From Hemibagrus wyckioides (lineage: Eukaryota; Chordata; Actinopteri; Siluriformes; Bagridae): a stretch of DNA of 64,000 nucleotides. The notes under the pieces are model-generated. The model saw nothing but the letters and a program-made list of their open reading frames with translations. It did no database searches and was not told the DNA's origin. Location: contig NC_080711.1 of the NCBI RefSeq assembly GCF_019097595.1, forward strand, positions 22,557,928 through 22,621,927. Direction: 5' to 3'. This document shows, in pieces, positions 48,432 through 58,516 of this stretch (position 1 is the stretch's first letter; every line of letters begins with the position of its first letter). A program made the position numbers and the translations under genes.

Positions 48432-49736
48432 CGGTATCTCACAAAAGTGAGTACACCCCTCAAATTTTAGTAAATATTTTATTATATCTTTTCATGTGAC
48501 AACACTGAAGAAATGACACTCTGCTACAATGTAAAGTAGTGAGTGTATAGACTGTATAACAGTGTCAATTTGCTGTCCCCTCAAAATAACTCAACACACA
48601 GCCATTAATGTCTAAGCCGTTGGCAACAAAAGTGAGTACACCCCTAAGTGGAAATTGTCCAAATTGGGCCCAAAGTGTCAATATTTTGTTTGGCCACCAT
48701 TATTTTCCAGCACTGCCTTAACCTTCTTGGGCATGGAGTTCACCAGAGCTTCACAGTTTGCCACTGGAGTCCTCTTCCACTCCTCCATGATGACATCACA
48801 GAGCTGGTGGATGTTAGAGACCTTGCGATCCCCCACCTTCCGTTTGAGGATGCCCCACATATGCTCAGTAGGGTTTAGGTCTGGAGACATGCTTGTCCAT
48901 CACCTTTACCCTCAGCTTCTTTAGCAAGGCAATGGTTGTCTTGGAGGTGTGTTTGGGGTCATTATCATGTTGGAATACTGCCCTGCAGCCCAGTCTCCAA
49001 AGGGAGAGGATCATGCTCTGCTTCAGTATGTCACAGTACATGTTGGCATTCATGGTTCCCTCAATGAACTGTAGCTCCCCAGTGTTGGCAGCACTCATGC
49101 AGGCACAGACCATGACACTCCCACCACCATGCTTGACTGTAGGCAAGACACACTTGTCTTTGTACTTCTCATCTGGTTGCCCCCACACATGCTTGACGCC
49201 ATCTGAACCAAATAAGTTTATCTTGGTCTCATCGGACCACAGGACATGGTTCCAGTAATCCATGTCCTTAGTCTGCTTATCTTCAGCAAATTGTATGCGG
49301 GCTTCCTTGTGCATCATCTTTAGTAGAGGCTTCCTTCTGGGATGACATGCAGACCAATTTGATGCCGTGTGTGGCATCTGGTCTGAGCACTGACAGGCTG
49401 ACCCCCCACCCCTTCAACCTCTGCAGCAATGCTGGCAGCACTCATACATCTATTTCCCAAAGACAACCTCCGGATACGACGCTGAGCACGTGCACTCAAC
49501 ATCTTTGGTCAACCATGGCGAGGCCTGTTCTGAGTGGAATCTGTCCTGTAAAACTGCTGTATGGTCTTGCCCAACATGCTGCAGCTCAGTTTCAGGGTCT
49601 TGGCAATCTTCTTATAGCCTAGGCCATCTTTATGTAGAGCAACAATTCTTCTGTTCTTTGCCATGAGGTGCCATGTTGAACTTCCAGTGACCAGTATGAG
49701 AGAGTGTGAGAGCGATAACACCAAATTTAACACACA
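48432..49736 (-). mobile_element. Tc1 element, family D, IR/DR-type end
   Basis: The left end begins at TA (48430-48431) with CGGTATCTCACAAAAGTGAG. A 20-bp word ACAAAAGTGAGTACACCCCT occurs at 48441-48460 and again at 48626-48645, 185 bp apart. This is the inverted-repeat/direct-repeat layout known from Sleeping Beauty-like elements. The transposase lies on the minus strand. The other terminal repeat is missing: similarity ends about 70 bp upstream of the start codon. Confidence 0.82.
48678..49664 (-). pseudogene. Family D Tc1 transposase pseudogene (DD34E)
   Basis: Starts MAKNRRIVALHKDGLGYKKI at ATG 49664 and ends NNGGQTKY before TGA 48678. The catalytic residues are in WSDETKINLFGSDG (Asp), FQHDNDPKHTSK (Asp) and [12 protein letters not shown] (Glu); the last two are 34 residues apart once the frame is followed across a break. 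There is a stop near residue 52 (49509-49511) and a frame change near 49370-49400. About five bases are missing near 48890 (MD followed directly by the sense of PSMSPDLN). The GGGSVMV box is present. Confidence 0.87.
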
Positions 49737-49816
49737 GAATCTGGTTGACTGGGATAGGATATGGCCTGGAAGAAAACATCCAGGGTAGCAGCAAACATTT
49801 TCCTGGACCATTCATT

Positions 49817-49848
49817 CATAGCTCCATAGACCCTGCTATGGAGCTATG
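49817..49848. repeat. Perfect 13-bp hairpin
   Basis: CATAGCTCCATAG and its exact complement CTATGGAGCTATG are separated by the 6-base loop ACCCTG. It lies directly upstream of the probable polypurine tract of an LTR element. Confidence 0.85.
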
Positions 49849-50258
49849 AGCGGGGGTTCTGTAACAGACTGCAACCAAATCCCCCCTTCCCCCCTGGACC
49901 ACCAGAGGGAGCCCTTGTCAGAATACTGAGTGGAGTCAAGTTCACTTTCAGTTTTATGGGCTTTTATACTGTGTTGGTGCTAGTTTTTTGGTTTGAAGTA
50001 TTGTTAGTGTTTTGCCACATACCGAGCCATTGTTCACTACCTCAAGTTTGACAGTGTTTCTGTTCTCTGTTTTTGCACTTCTTGGATTTAGGTGTTTCTC
50101 AGAATTGATTGTCTGACTGTCTTTACTGTGTTTCTTGGACTTATCTGTCCAGTCTTTTACCAAGGTTTTGCCTCTGATTTGGCTTTGTTTGCTTGGAATA
50201 TTTTCTAATAAACTCCCCGAATGTATTTCACTCTGCCTGCTGCTGATCCATCATTACA
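49849..50258 (+). mobile_element. Probable gypsy-type 3' LTR with polypurine tract
   Basis: A G-rich polypurine-like tract (AGCGGGGGTTC, 49849-49859) is followed by TGTAACAGACTGC (49860) and a 399-bp segment ending CATTACA (50258), so the segment starts TG and ends CA. AATAAA lies at about 50206 near the 3' end, as expected of an LTR polyadenylation signal. The right border falls exactly where the minus-strand LINE reading frame is cut after its SVPQ motif. The element's body and other LTR are not present to the left. Confidence 0.55.
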
Positions 50259-50571
50259 CTTGTGGAACACTGAATATAAACTTAGTCTGCTTAGAGAAGT
50301 TGCCATTTAGATCTATGAACTAAACAATCAAATAAGAATTGGGCCAAGAGAGGACTGTCTCTAACATGAACAACATTTTCTAGCCTATTAAGTAGAATAG
50401 TGTGGTCAATGGTGTCAAAAGCTGCATAAATAACAAGCAACACCATCAAGGAGTCACAACCCTGATCAAAGACCAGTAACAGGTAATTTACCACTTTAAC
50501 CAGTGCTGTCTCTGTTCTATGATGAGGCCTAAATCCTGACTGTTACATTTCATGAATGTTATTCCTATATA
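50259..50571 (-). mobile_element. L2/CR1-type LINE, reverse transcriptase part (segment 2)
   Basis: The minus strand encodes QSGFRPHHRTETALVKVVN, then AAFDTIDHTILLNRLE (the AFDTVDH motif of non-LTR reverse transcriptases) and the start of the SVPQ block. It is the continuation of the LINE at 51846-52830, separated by a Tc1 insertion. It ends at the LTR border. Confidence 0.83.
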
Positions 50572-51845
50572 CAGGGGTTGGACAATGAAACTGAAACACT
50601 GGCCAATTTAGTGTTGGAGGTTTCATGGCTAAATTTGACCAGCCTGGTGGCCAATCTTCATTGATTGCACATTTCACCAGTAAGAGCAGAGTGTGAAGGT
50701 TTAATTAGCAGAGTAATAGCACAGTTTTGCTTAAAATATTGCAATGGACAACATTATGGGTGACATATCAGAGTTCAAAAGAGGACAACTTGTTGGTGCA
50801 CGTCTTGCTGGCGCATCTGTGACTAAGACAGCAAGTCTTTGTGATGTATCAAGAGCCACGGTATCCAGGGTAATGTCAGCATACCACCAAGAAGGACGAA
50901 CCACATCCAACAGGAGTAACTGTGGACGCAAGAGGAAGCTGTCTGAAAGGGATGTCCAGGTGCTAACCCGGATTGTATCCAAAAAACATAAAACCACAGC
51001 TGCCCAACTCACTGCAGAATTAAATGTGCACCTCAACTCTCCTGTTTCCACCAAAACTGTCCGTCGGGAGCTCCACAGGGTCAATGTACATGGCCGGGCT
51101 GCTATAGCCAAACCTTTGGTCACTCGTGCCAATGCCAATGCCAAACGTCGGTTTCAATGATGCCAGCAGCGAAAATCTTGGGCTGTGGACAATGTGAAAC
51201 ATGTATTGTTCTCTGATGAGTCCACCTTCACTGTCTTTCCCACATCCGGGAGAGTTACGGTGTGGAGAAGCCCCAAAGAAGCGTAGCACCCAGACTGTTG
51301 CATGCCCAGAGTGAAGCATGGGGGTGGATCAGTGATGGTTTGGGCTGCAATATCATGGCATTCCCTAGGCCCAATACTTGTGCTAGATGGGCGCGTCACT
51401 GCCAAGGACTACCGAACCATTCTGGAGGACCATGTGCACCCAATGGTTCAAACATTGTATCCTGAAGGCGGTGCCGTGTATCAGGATGATAATGCACCAA
51501 TACACACAGCAAGACTGGTGACAGAGTGGTTTAATGAACATGAAAGTGAAGCTGAACATCTCCCATGGCCTGCACAGTCACCAGATCTAAATATTATTGA
51601 GCCACTTTGGGGTGTTTTGGAGGAGCGAGTCAGGAAATGTTTTCCTCCACCAGCATCACGTAGTGACCTGGCCACTATTCTGCAAGAAGAATGGCTCAAA
51701 ATCCCTCTGGCCACTGTGCAGGACTTGTATCTGTCATTCCCAAGACGAATTGATGCTGTATTGGCCGCAAAAGGAGGCCCTACACCATACTAATGAATTA
51801 TTGTGGTCTAAAACCAGGCGTTTCAGTTTCATTGTCCAACCCCTG
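50572..51845 (+). mobile_element. Tc1/mariner element with DD36E spacing, 1274 bp, inserted in a LINE
   Basis: Complete ends: CAGGGGTTGGACAATGAAAC on the left and its inverted complement GTTTCATTGTCCAACCCCTG on the right, about 27 bp, with TA at 50570-50571 and 51846-51847. It splits the reverse transcriptase frame of a minus-strand LINE, so it is younger than that LINE. The gene inside has two nonsense codons. Confidence 0.94.
50744..51793 (+). pseudogene. Tc1/mariner transposase, DD36E, two in-frame stops
   Basis: A full-length 349-codon gene in one frame with no indels, from ATG 50744 to the TAA after GGPTPY (51791-51793). It has an N-terminal helix-turn-helix (SVTKTASLCDVSRATVSRVM), a second helix-turn-helix (TTAAQLTAELN) and the RRELHRV segment. 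The catalytic residues are D158 (FSDEST), D249 (YQDDNAP) and E286 (NIIEPLW). Exactly 36 residues lie between D249 and E286, not the 34 of the other Tc1 copies. DD36E spacing defines the animal Incomer (IC) family. The stops are TGA at 51158-51160 and TAG at 51284-51286, both explicable by single substitutions. Confidence 0.92.
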
Positions 51846-52830
51846 TAGGTATGCACATAACTGCTGTGCTACAACCTCTAGGATCTTGGAGATAAAGGGA
51901 AGGTTTGATATTGGCCTATAGCTGGACAGATGAAAGAGTTGGGCCAAGGTGGGTTTTTTAATCATGGGTTTGACAGCTAGTAGATTAAAAGATTTAGGCA
52001 CATAGCCAGTGCCAAGGGAAGAATTTATTATTTTTAGAAAGGGTTTGGTAGCTACTGGTATTATCTGTTTAAAGAAATATGTAGGTAAAGATCTAGTATG
52101 ATAGTTTTTTCAAGAAGAAATTAGTGAAATTAAATGAGTCTCTCAAAGTGGAGTAAAACATTCTAAGTGCTGATCAGAAATAGTTATATTATCTACAGGA
52201 TTATCTATCAAATTGTTTGGTTTTTAACAGTCTGAATTTTCTGCCTGATTTTATCAATTTCTCTAGTGAAATAATTCATAAACTAATTGATGCTGCATAT
52301 TGATGGTGTGCACTTTTCTACAGTGGTTTTACTCCTAGTTAATTTTGCTACAGTATTAAACAAAAATTTATGATTATTTTTGTTATCTTCAATTAGGATG
52401 GAGAGATGTGCTGATCTAGCAACACTAAGAGATTTTTTGTAGTTTAGAAGTCTACCACACTTTTCTTCCATGCTAATTGAAATTCTGATAAACTAGCCAG
52501 GGTTTCTTCTCTTTAATTATTTTCCTTTTGAGTTGAGCTACAATATCTAGGGTGTAGCAAAACACTAACTCTAAGTAATCAGTTGCCCGATCAAGTATTG
52601 TGGTGTCAGACGGTGATGTGGCATATTGCATATATCGTGTCTAAGACACATTTTAAACAAAACAATATAATGGTCTGAGATAGCTTCTGGCTGTGGAAGT
52701 GTGACTATATTTTCTACATTTAGTTTGAAAGTTTTAGAACTCTAAATAGACCAAGAGTGTATAAGTGGGTCCTATTATTGATGAAATGTAATTTTTAAAA
52801 AGAGAATAATAATCCAAGGCAGACCATGTT
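51846..52830 (-). mobile_element. L2/CR1-type LINE, segment 1 (linker and reverse transcriptase start)
   Basis: On the minus strand, from high to low coordinate: an endonuclease end (DHYIVLF near 52670), KRKIIKEKKPWL (about 52520), SLSVARSAHLSILIEDNKNN and HKFLFNTVAKLTRSKT (52340-52440). Then comes the reverse transcriptase start KPMIKKPTLAQLFHLSSYRP, ISNLPFISKILEVVAQQL (about 51860-51980). Interrupted by indels and stops. The frame resumes at 50571 beyond the Tc1 insertion. Confidence 0.82.
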
Positions 52831-52910
52831 TGATAGAACATTCCCAGACCCCAGATCTAAAGCTTGCAGAGCTTCCATGAGATGCAATGGTAGAATTGGT
52901 AGAAAATTCT

Positions 52911-53330
52911 AGAATCTGCAAGAGATCACAATCAACTCTGTGTGTTGCCAAATCTATTAATCAAATGATGCATGGACAGGATATTTACATATGTGTATAT
53001 ATATGGTTCAAAAAATGGATTTATCACATTAAGCTAAGTTAATCTATAACTCATAAGAAATAAAACAATCATGTATGTGCTGTTACAGATATTCAGCCAT
53101 GGAGCTACTCCTACCACCTTCAAGGCCATCCCCTTACTGACCTCACTTTCTTCTTTTTTCTGTTTCATATCATGAAAACTAGGCATCATTGTTTAAAATT
53201 ACTGGTCCTTAATCTGTGGTATTTATGATAATTTCCTTCATAATGAAAGGGAAAAGGTATGTAAAATTGTTCACTCTGTAAGTTATGCAGTAAGGTGAGT
53301 GCAGGGTGTGCTTCATTCCTGTAAATGACT
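52911..53330 (+). repeat. Duplicated segment (copy II), left part
   Basis: Matches 44379-44460 and 46248-46495 in order, with about 80-85% similarity by eye. It carries an extra stretch near 53090-53160 that copy I lacks. It leads into the natterin-like locus. Confidence 0.75.
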
Positions 53331-53699
53331 AATGAATATCTTGGTAGCACAAAAAGACCTTTATATGCTCTATCATTCAGTCACATTCACACAACTAGCT
53401 TCCTTTTCACTCAGCTTCTTAAAACAAACAATGTTAGGGAAATCCCCCCAAAAATCAGACTGGTTACGAGAAAGGTGAATAAAATTAAGAAAACAGATCA
53501 GAAAAAAGCAGCCAGTATTGCTTCAGACATCTGTGAGAATGACCAGATGCAAAAAGAACATTCAACACAGGATCAATGATCATCGGTACAGAGGAAGAAT
53601 GAAATTTATAGAAAGAGAGCTGCTATTTTTATTCTCTCTGCAAAGAAAAAGTTTCTGTGACAAAAAGTACTAAAAAGTAACTAAATGATAAGGGTGTGT

Positions 53700-53820
53700 G
53701 TTATCTGTATTCCAACTAACGTGTGCACACACATACCTGTTCCATGGAAGGGTGGTGTAAGGTCAAGTCGAGCCAAGTGGCTTTGAAGGTCATTTTGACC
53801 ATATATAAGGCTAAGAAGTA
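53700..53820 (+). promoter_or_regulatory. Possible TATA promoter, copy 1
   Basis: ATATATAAGG at 53801-53810, preceded by TGTATTCCAACTAACG, CACACACATACCTGTTCC and TGGTGTAAGGTCAAG. The block resembles 54400-54495, so two duplicated promoter-like segments lie upstream of the natterin-like remnant. Function is inferred only from the TATA box and the duplication. Confidence 0.4.
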
Positions 53821-53979
53821 AACAAAAAATTATCCCACTGACATAAAGGGCATGTGTGCAAATTTGTAAAAATGCAAAAAAGTCAAATATAAAGAAAGCA
53901 GACTGAGGGCAAAGACAATAGTTGAGTATTGGTGCGTATGTGAGTGTGTGTGTGTGTGTGTGTAGGGCATTCCAGTCCC

Positions 53980-54075
53980 TGAGTGTCTGATGGCTTGAGG
54001 GAAAAAACTGTTATATAGCCTGGTTGCGAGGGCCTGAATGTTTCGGTACCTTTTTCCAGGTGGCAGGAGGGTGAA
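53980..54075 (-). pseudogene. LINE ORF2 C-terminal fragment
   Basis: The minus strand reads LLPPGKRYRNIQ then ATRLYNSFFPQAI. This combination (PxGxRYR ... RLxxSFFPxAI) is a widely repeated C-terminal segment of teleost LINE proteins. A TG/CA tract follows (53945-53962). Confidence 0.5.
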
Positions 54076-54399
54076 GTGTGTGTGGGAAGGGTGTGTGGGG
54101 TCATCCATAATGCTGTTGGCTTTGCGGATCCAGAGTGAGCATCTGGAGAAAGGTCTTCTTTCAGCTAAATAAAATTGAACTTGGATGGATCTGATGGTAC
54201 CAGAATCAAACTGCTCAACCAGGGTACTTTAAAGCATGGATGTGAACATGGCTGGAGTAACAGTTACAGAAACCATGTCCAGGTTATCAAAGTTTTCTGT
54301 GACACAAAGGAAAGCAAACAAATAAATCAATTCATTGTGCCTTTTAAAGTGATCTGACAGTTCAAGGCAATCAACCTCTGAAGGAGTGAAAGGCTTGTC

Positions 54400-54495
54400 T
54401 AATCTGAATTCCAGCTAATGGCACAGACACACAAACACACCTGTATGGTGTAAGGTCTTAGACCACCCACTTTATTTGGTATAAATATGAGAGCT
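54400..54495 (+). promoter_or_regulatory. Possible TATA promoter, copy 2
   Basis: TATAAATA at 54480-54487, after CTGAATTCCAGCTAATGG, CACAAACACACCTGTATGG and TGGTGTAAGGTCTTAG. It is related to 53700-53820 and lies about 0.9 kb upstream of the natterin-like coding remnant. Confidence 0.42.
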
Positions 54496-55379
54496 TAGAT
54501 GTATTCTTGATTACATTATGTCGGTTTACTGTGTTTGTAGATTACTGCATATGTAGATTATAGTATTGCAACATTATAGTTGCTGTTTATGTTGAGGTTC
54601 GTATGTTAATCTTAAATAAATAAAATTTGTGGTAAAGTAAATTGCTGTGGCATAAGAGACATAAAGCTCTGTAGAACTTCATCACATTACACCTTGTTTA
54701 GTGGTTACTTCTGATGTCTGAATACTGATTTGGGAAATTTCAGTATTAAATTCTCACTAGACATGCATAATTCAACTCTGAACATGATGTCAATGAAATT
54801 TTAGGGTCTCACAATTCTGAATTATGATTATAATAGCGATGGGGTCTCAAGACACAGAGTGAGGTTTCATACACCAAGAGCTGACATGAGAAGAGGAAAC
54901 ATAATGGAGAGACTAGTCTTGAGGGTAAACACAGTTCAACCACATGTATCAAGGAAAGATAGAAAACAGGCAAAAATGTAAAGATAAGGCAGGATCATAC
55001 CTGATAAATCTATCCAGCTCAGAAGTTATATGGTGCAAACAGGAACTGGGTGAGGTAATCGACGAGATGATTAGAACACAGTGGATAGCATCCTCTAGTA
55101 GCTCGGAGTAGAAATGTCTGGGCTGGGTGTTGCTTAATGTCAGTTAAGGGAACTTTTTGTAAAGCATTACTTTGAACATTAGCACACAGAGAGTCATCTA
55201 ATGATACAATTGGTTGATCATGCTTCATGAGCTGAATCAGCAAATAATATCAGCAGTAGTTCATGCTTCTGGCATTTTATTATCTTATCCACAATTCTTC
55301 TTAATCATGCCTCTTTATTAAAAGAATTATTTTCCATTTAAATTGTAATGTTTATCTTTCTAAGATCATGTGATACCTG
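54496..55379. other. Interval upstream of the natterin-like remnant
   Basis: Would be first exon plus intron if the TATA box at 54480 is used, but I could not place a first exon. 55278-55345 matches 46568-46635. A 74-codon frame on the minus strand (55019-55243) is unassigned. Confidence 0.4.
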
Positions 55380-55950
55380 GCAGATGTTGTTGAAGTCGGT
55401 GGGAATGGAGGAGAGGCTTTCCATTTTAATGGCACTGCAAATGGTTCCATGTAAATCTGCTGAGCTTACCAATGTTGAGTATCCCAACATTCATGAAGTG
55501 ATCCCCAAGGTAAAAAAAATAGACATCAAATCCATGTCCTACCAGAACAACACTACTAAAACTCAACACTACCAAATTGAGGCCTCCAAAAAAATCACCC
55601 GAACATCCTCCTGGTCTGTGACCGACCAACTGGAAATCATGTTCCGCCTGAAAGTGAAGGCAGGAATTCCACTGCTTGTGGAGAGCTCATCAGGATATGA
55701 AATAAAAAATGGTGATAGGTACATGTGCTCTTGAGTGCTACATGAGTTCTTCTCGTTTTCTTTTAAAGTTCCTCCAGGTAAAACCGTGGATGTGCACATC
55801 GTAATTGGTGAAGCTAAAGTTGATCTCCCATTCACTGGCAGCATCAGGATCACCTGCTGTAATGGTGGCATACTGGAGTTTAAAACCAGTGGAACCTACA
55901 AGGGTGTCACTTACTCTAATGGAAAACTTGGTGATGGAAGCTTGGTGTAG
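55380..55950 (+). pseudogene. Natterin-like (lectin plus aerolysin-fold) pseudogene
   Basis: The first part (about 55383-55452) encodes the opening strand of a jacalin-like lectin domain (VEVGGNGGEAFHFNG) and then hits a stop. The next part (55458-55718) is in another frame. It encodes the start of an aerolysin-type pore-forming module, with the SWSVTDQ and VKAGIPLLVE blocks. The last part (55768-55950) starts VPPGKTVDVHI, includes TGSIRITCCNG and ends with a stop. In vertebrate natterin-like proteins a full lectin domain of over 100 residues precedes the aerolysin module. Here nearly all of it is missing, and the segment joining the two aerolysin parts is also shortened. The 50-bp gap at 55719-55768 has GT and AG ends but is too short and in the wrong phase for a normal intron. 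A 128-codon open frame from ATG 55348 reads the middle part but would lack the other domains. Family members are secreted or cytosolic defence or venom proteins; this copy is almost certainly non-functional. Confidence 0.78.
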
Positions 55951-56556
55951 CTTTCAGTTAAATTCTTAACATGCTTTAAAAAGAGCAATATAATTAATCT
56001 CATATATAAGATAATTTAAATAGCTAATGTTTGTGTTTGATGTTAACTTGGTTTAATTGATTTGTTTTTATTATTAGCTTTTCATAATCATGATTCTTTG
56101 GGTTGATTTTTTTTCTCCAAATCTGTAAACCAATGAAAACAGTGATTTGATTTATTCTGTGAGTCTTCCAGTGGTGCAGACCCACAGTTATGATTCATAA
56201 AACATTCTTTACAAAACATTCTGAATTATGAACAAAATGTACCACTAGCTTGGCTTTACTTTGCAGAAACAATTGTATTTGATTCTTTTTTTCAGTAGAT
56301 TGAGAAGATTATAATCTGTTATGATTTCCATCAGTAAAATCCATCTGACATTAAACTAATATTCTGACTCATTTTTGCATATGTATATACAATTCTAGAT
56401 GCTTCTTGAGCGCTACCACTAAGCAGGTTTTCTTGTTAGAGTTTTAAAAATCTTTTAAGTTGCCTTTGAAAGGTCTGTTTTGAGTCCCAGGCTTCCTACT
56501 TAAATGTTTATATATGCTGGAGAAAACAAACCTAAATGTATTAAAAACATTTAAAT

Positions 56557-56560
<4 letters not shown>
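55951..56560. other. 3' flank of the natterin-like remnant
   Basis: Non-coding. 56092-56145 (TTGATTTTTTTTCTCCAAAT, TGTAAACCAATGAAA) has a diverged duplicate at 57312-57360, so the flank is partly repeated. Confidence 0.5.

Positions 56561-56609
<49 letters not shown>
56561..56609 (+). repeat. (TTA)n microsatellite
   Basis: About sixteen TTA units. Confidence 0.95.
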
Positions 56610-56839
56610 TTGACTTGAATACATTTTTTAATGCTTCTACAGTATAAATATTATATATTTCTTTCATTTAATTATAATTTCTCAGAACTTTGTCCACTTG
56701 CCCATAATGTGTACTGCTTAACACATTATTCCATACCATACATATGTCAATATTAATGACACATATTATTGGTGGCTACTTCACCTTATCCAAATTCTCT
56801 GTGGCTGTTTAATATACAGTACGAGACACTGGACATCAC

Positions 56840-57040
56840 AGCCATACATGGGCCTTCCCCAAACTGTTCCACCAAAGTGTTCTATAATATGTAAAATTTC
56901 CTTTTACTATTAATAATAGGCTTATACCTGTTCCTGCATTTCAATGCTCCTGTGCACAAAGCAAGCTCCATAAAGATCTCCATTATGTGTTGGAGGTTGG
57001 AGTGGAAGATCTCGAGTGTCTTGTACTGATGGAAAAGTGA
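56840..57040. repeat. Rearranged Tc1 relic
   Basis: GGCCTTCCCCAAACTGTTCC (56852-56871) is Tc1 transposase sequence in minus sense. CTCCTGTGCACAAAGCAAGC and TCCATAAAGATCTCCATTA (56947-56990) are the adjoining part of the gene in plus sense. An inversion within a decayed copy would explain this. Confidence 0.5.
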
Positions 57041-57379
57041 TTGTGAATGAATCAAGCAAAAAGCTTTGTACAGTCTAACAAGCTTTGAATTAAATTCTTT
57101 GAATGTTTTAACCACAAAATGTGTACACATATTTGATCATATTACAGATGTGTTACAGATGTATAGAACCTATATAGTCCAAAATGTATCACTCTACCCA
57201 GTATCTCAGAAATAGATACTTGCTGACTGGAGCTGTGTATGTGTGGGACACTGGGGTCCAGCGGTGACTTATGTGATTTTGCATGTGCATGTCCTTCCTG
57301 CAAGTGGTGGGATGGGTGATTCTTTTGGTTGATATTTTTTCCAAATCAGTAAACCAATGAAATGTTAAGAGTATATAAG

Positions 57380-57557
57380 AGGCCACCCTAGTTATATTAT
57401 CTACGTGAAATTCAAATGAGAGACAAGAGTCAATAATCAATCCACAGTCTTTTATTGCTGCACATGATGAAACAGAAAGACTATCCAGATTTACTCTAGA
57501 TTTACTATATGTTGCTATGTTTACAACATGAGAAGTGTTGGATATATAGGCAAACAA
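57380..57557 (-). pseudogene. LINE ORF2 fragment downstream of reverse transcriptase
   Basis: The minus strand encodes VNLDSLSVSSCAAIKDCGLI then DSCLSFEFHVDNITRVA. This resembles the segment after the reverse transcriptase core of L2-like LINEs (pattern xxVRDLGVxxDxxLSFxxHV). Short and isolated. Confidence 0.65.
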
Positions 57558-58516
57558 CAGCAGAGCTGTTTGGACAATGGGGCTAATGTTTGTAATGTCA
57601 ATGTTTGGACAATGGGGCTAATGTTTTTCGAGATGTGTTCTCATTGGAATCGTGATCAGGAAAACCTTATCATCTGAAATGTATGTGAACACAAGTTTAT
57701 TATGGATTAGTTTGTTGTATTTGGTCCAGTATTATTGCTTTGTTTATTCCCGGAAGTGCCCAGTCGCTCTCATAGCTCTCTTCAACACAGAAGTCCAGAT
57801 GTGGCATTTCTGACATTACTGAAACTAGTGTATTTAGTGTTCTTTTGTAATTCACAGTTTGTTATACTGTTGCACAATTAGTAAATATGTACCTTACCTT
57901 TTTCTTATTTTCAATTCTTGTTAATTTGTCTAATTTTGGGGTTTTGCTGCAGTAGCTCTAAATATGCACCTCAATTTATTTTATATTTGTGTTCATTTAT
58001 CTAGTTTTGTGTGTTGTTGCACTACTTCTAAATTTACTCTGTATTTTACTCAATACAATTTTAGATTATTTGTAATAAATATGCTCTAGTTGGAGTCAAA
58101 CATAATCACCTTTGTGTGGGTTTTGTAGGAATGGGCTGTGGTAGAGAGATTCTAAAACAAACCCTAAAGAGTTATATTTGGATGTAATGAACACTTATAG
58201 CGACATATTTATCAAATAAATAAAGTTTTATAGATTTGTACCTGAGAAATAACATGGCACTGGAGAGTGCGCCTATACATTCCTCTTCAAAAACCTTTCT
58301 GTAACATCTCTGATACACAATAGATAAATCAATCTTGAAACAGTTGATGGTGAGATGTTATACAATAGGTTTCCTGATATTTCTGGCTTTCACTACATGA
58401 ATTCAAAGAGATTTATTCTCTAAAACTGTAAAATTTTGTCAGGTGAAATCATTATTATATTTTTATTTTTATATCTTTTTTTTTTTTTTGCTGTGTTCCA
58501 TCTTTTCATATTCTGA
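57558..58516. other. Non-coding interval
   Basis: AT-rich DNA. GTTTGGACAATGGGGCTAAT occurs twice in close succession (57567 and 57602). No gene is visible. Confidence 0.5.

Noticed and set aside
55719..55768. A 50-bp intron in the natterin-like gene
   Set aside because: GT and AG are present, but the length is below vertebrate introns and the join puts the downstream segment out of frame.
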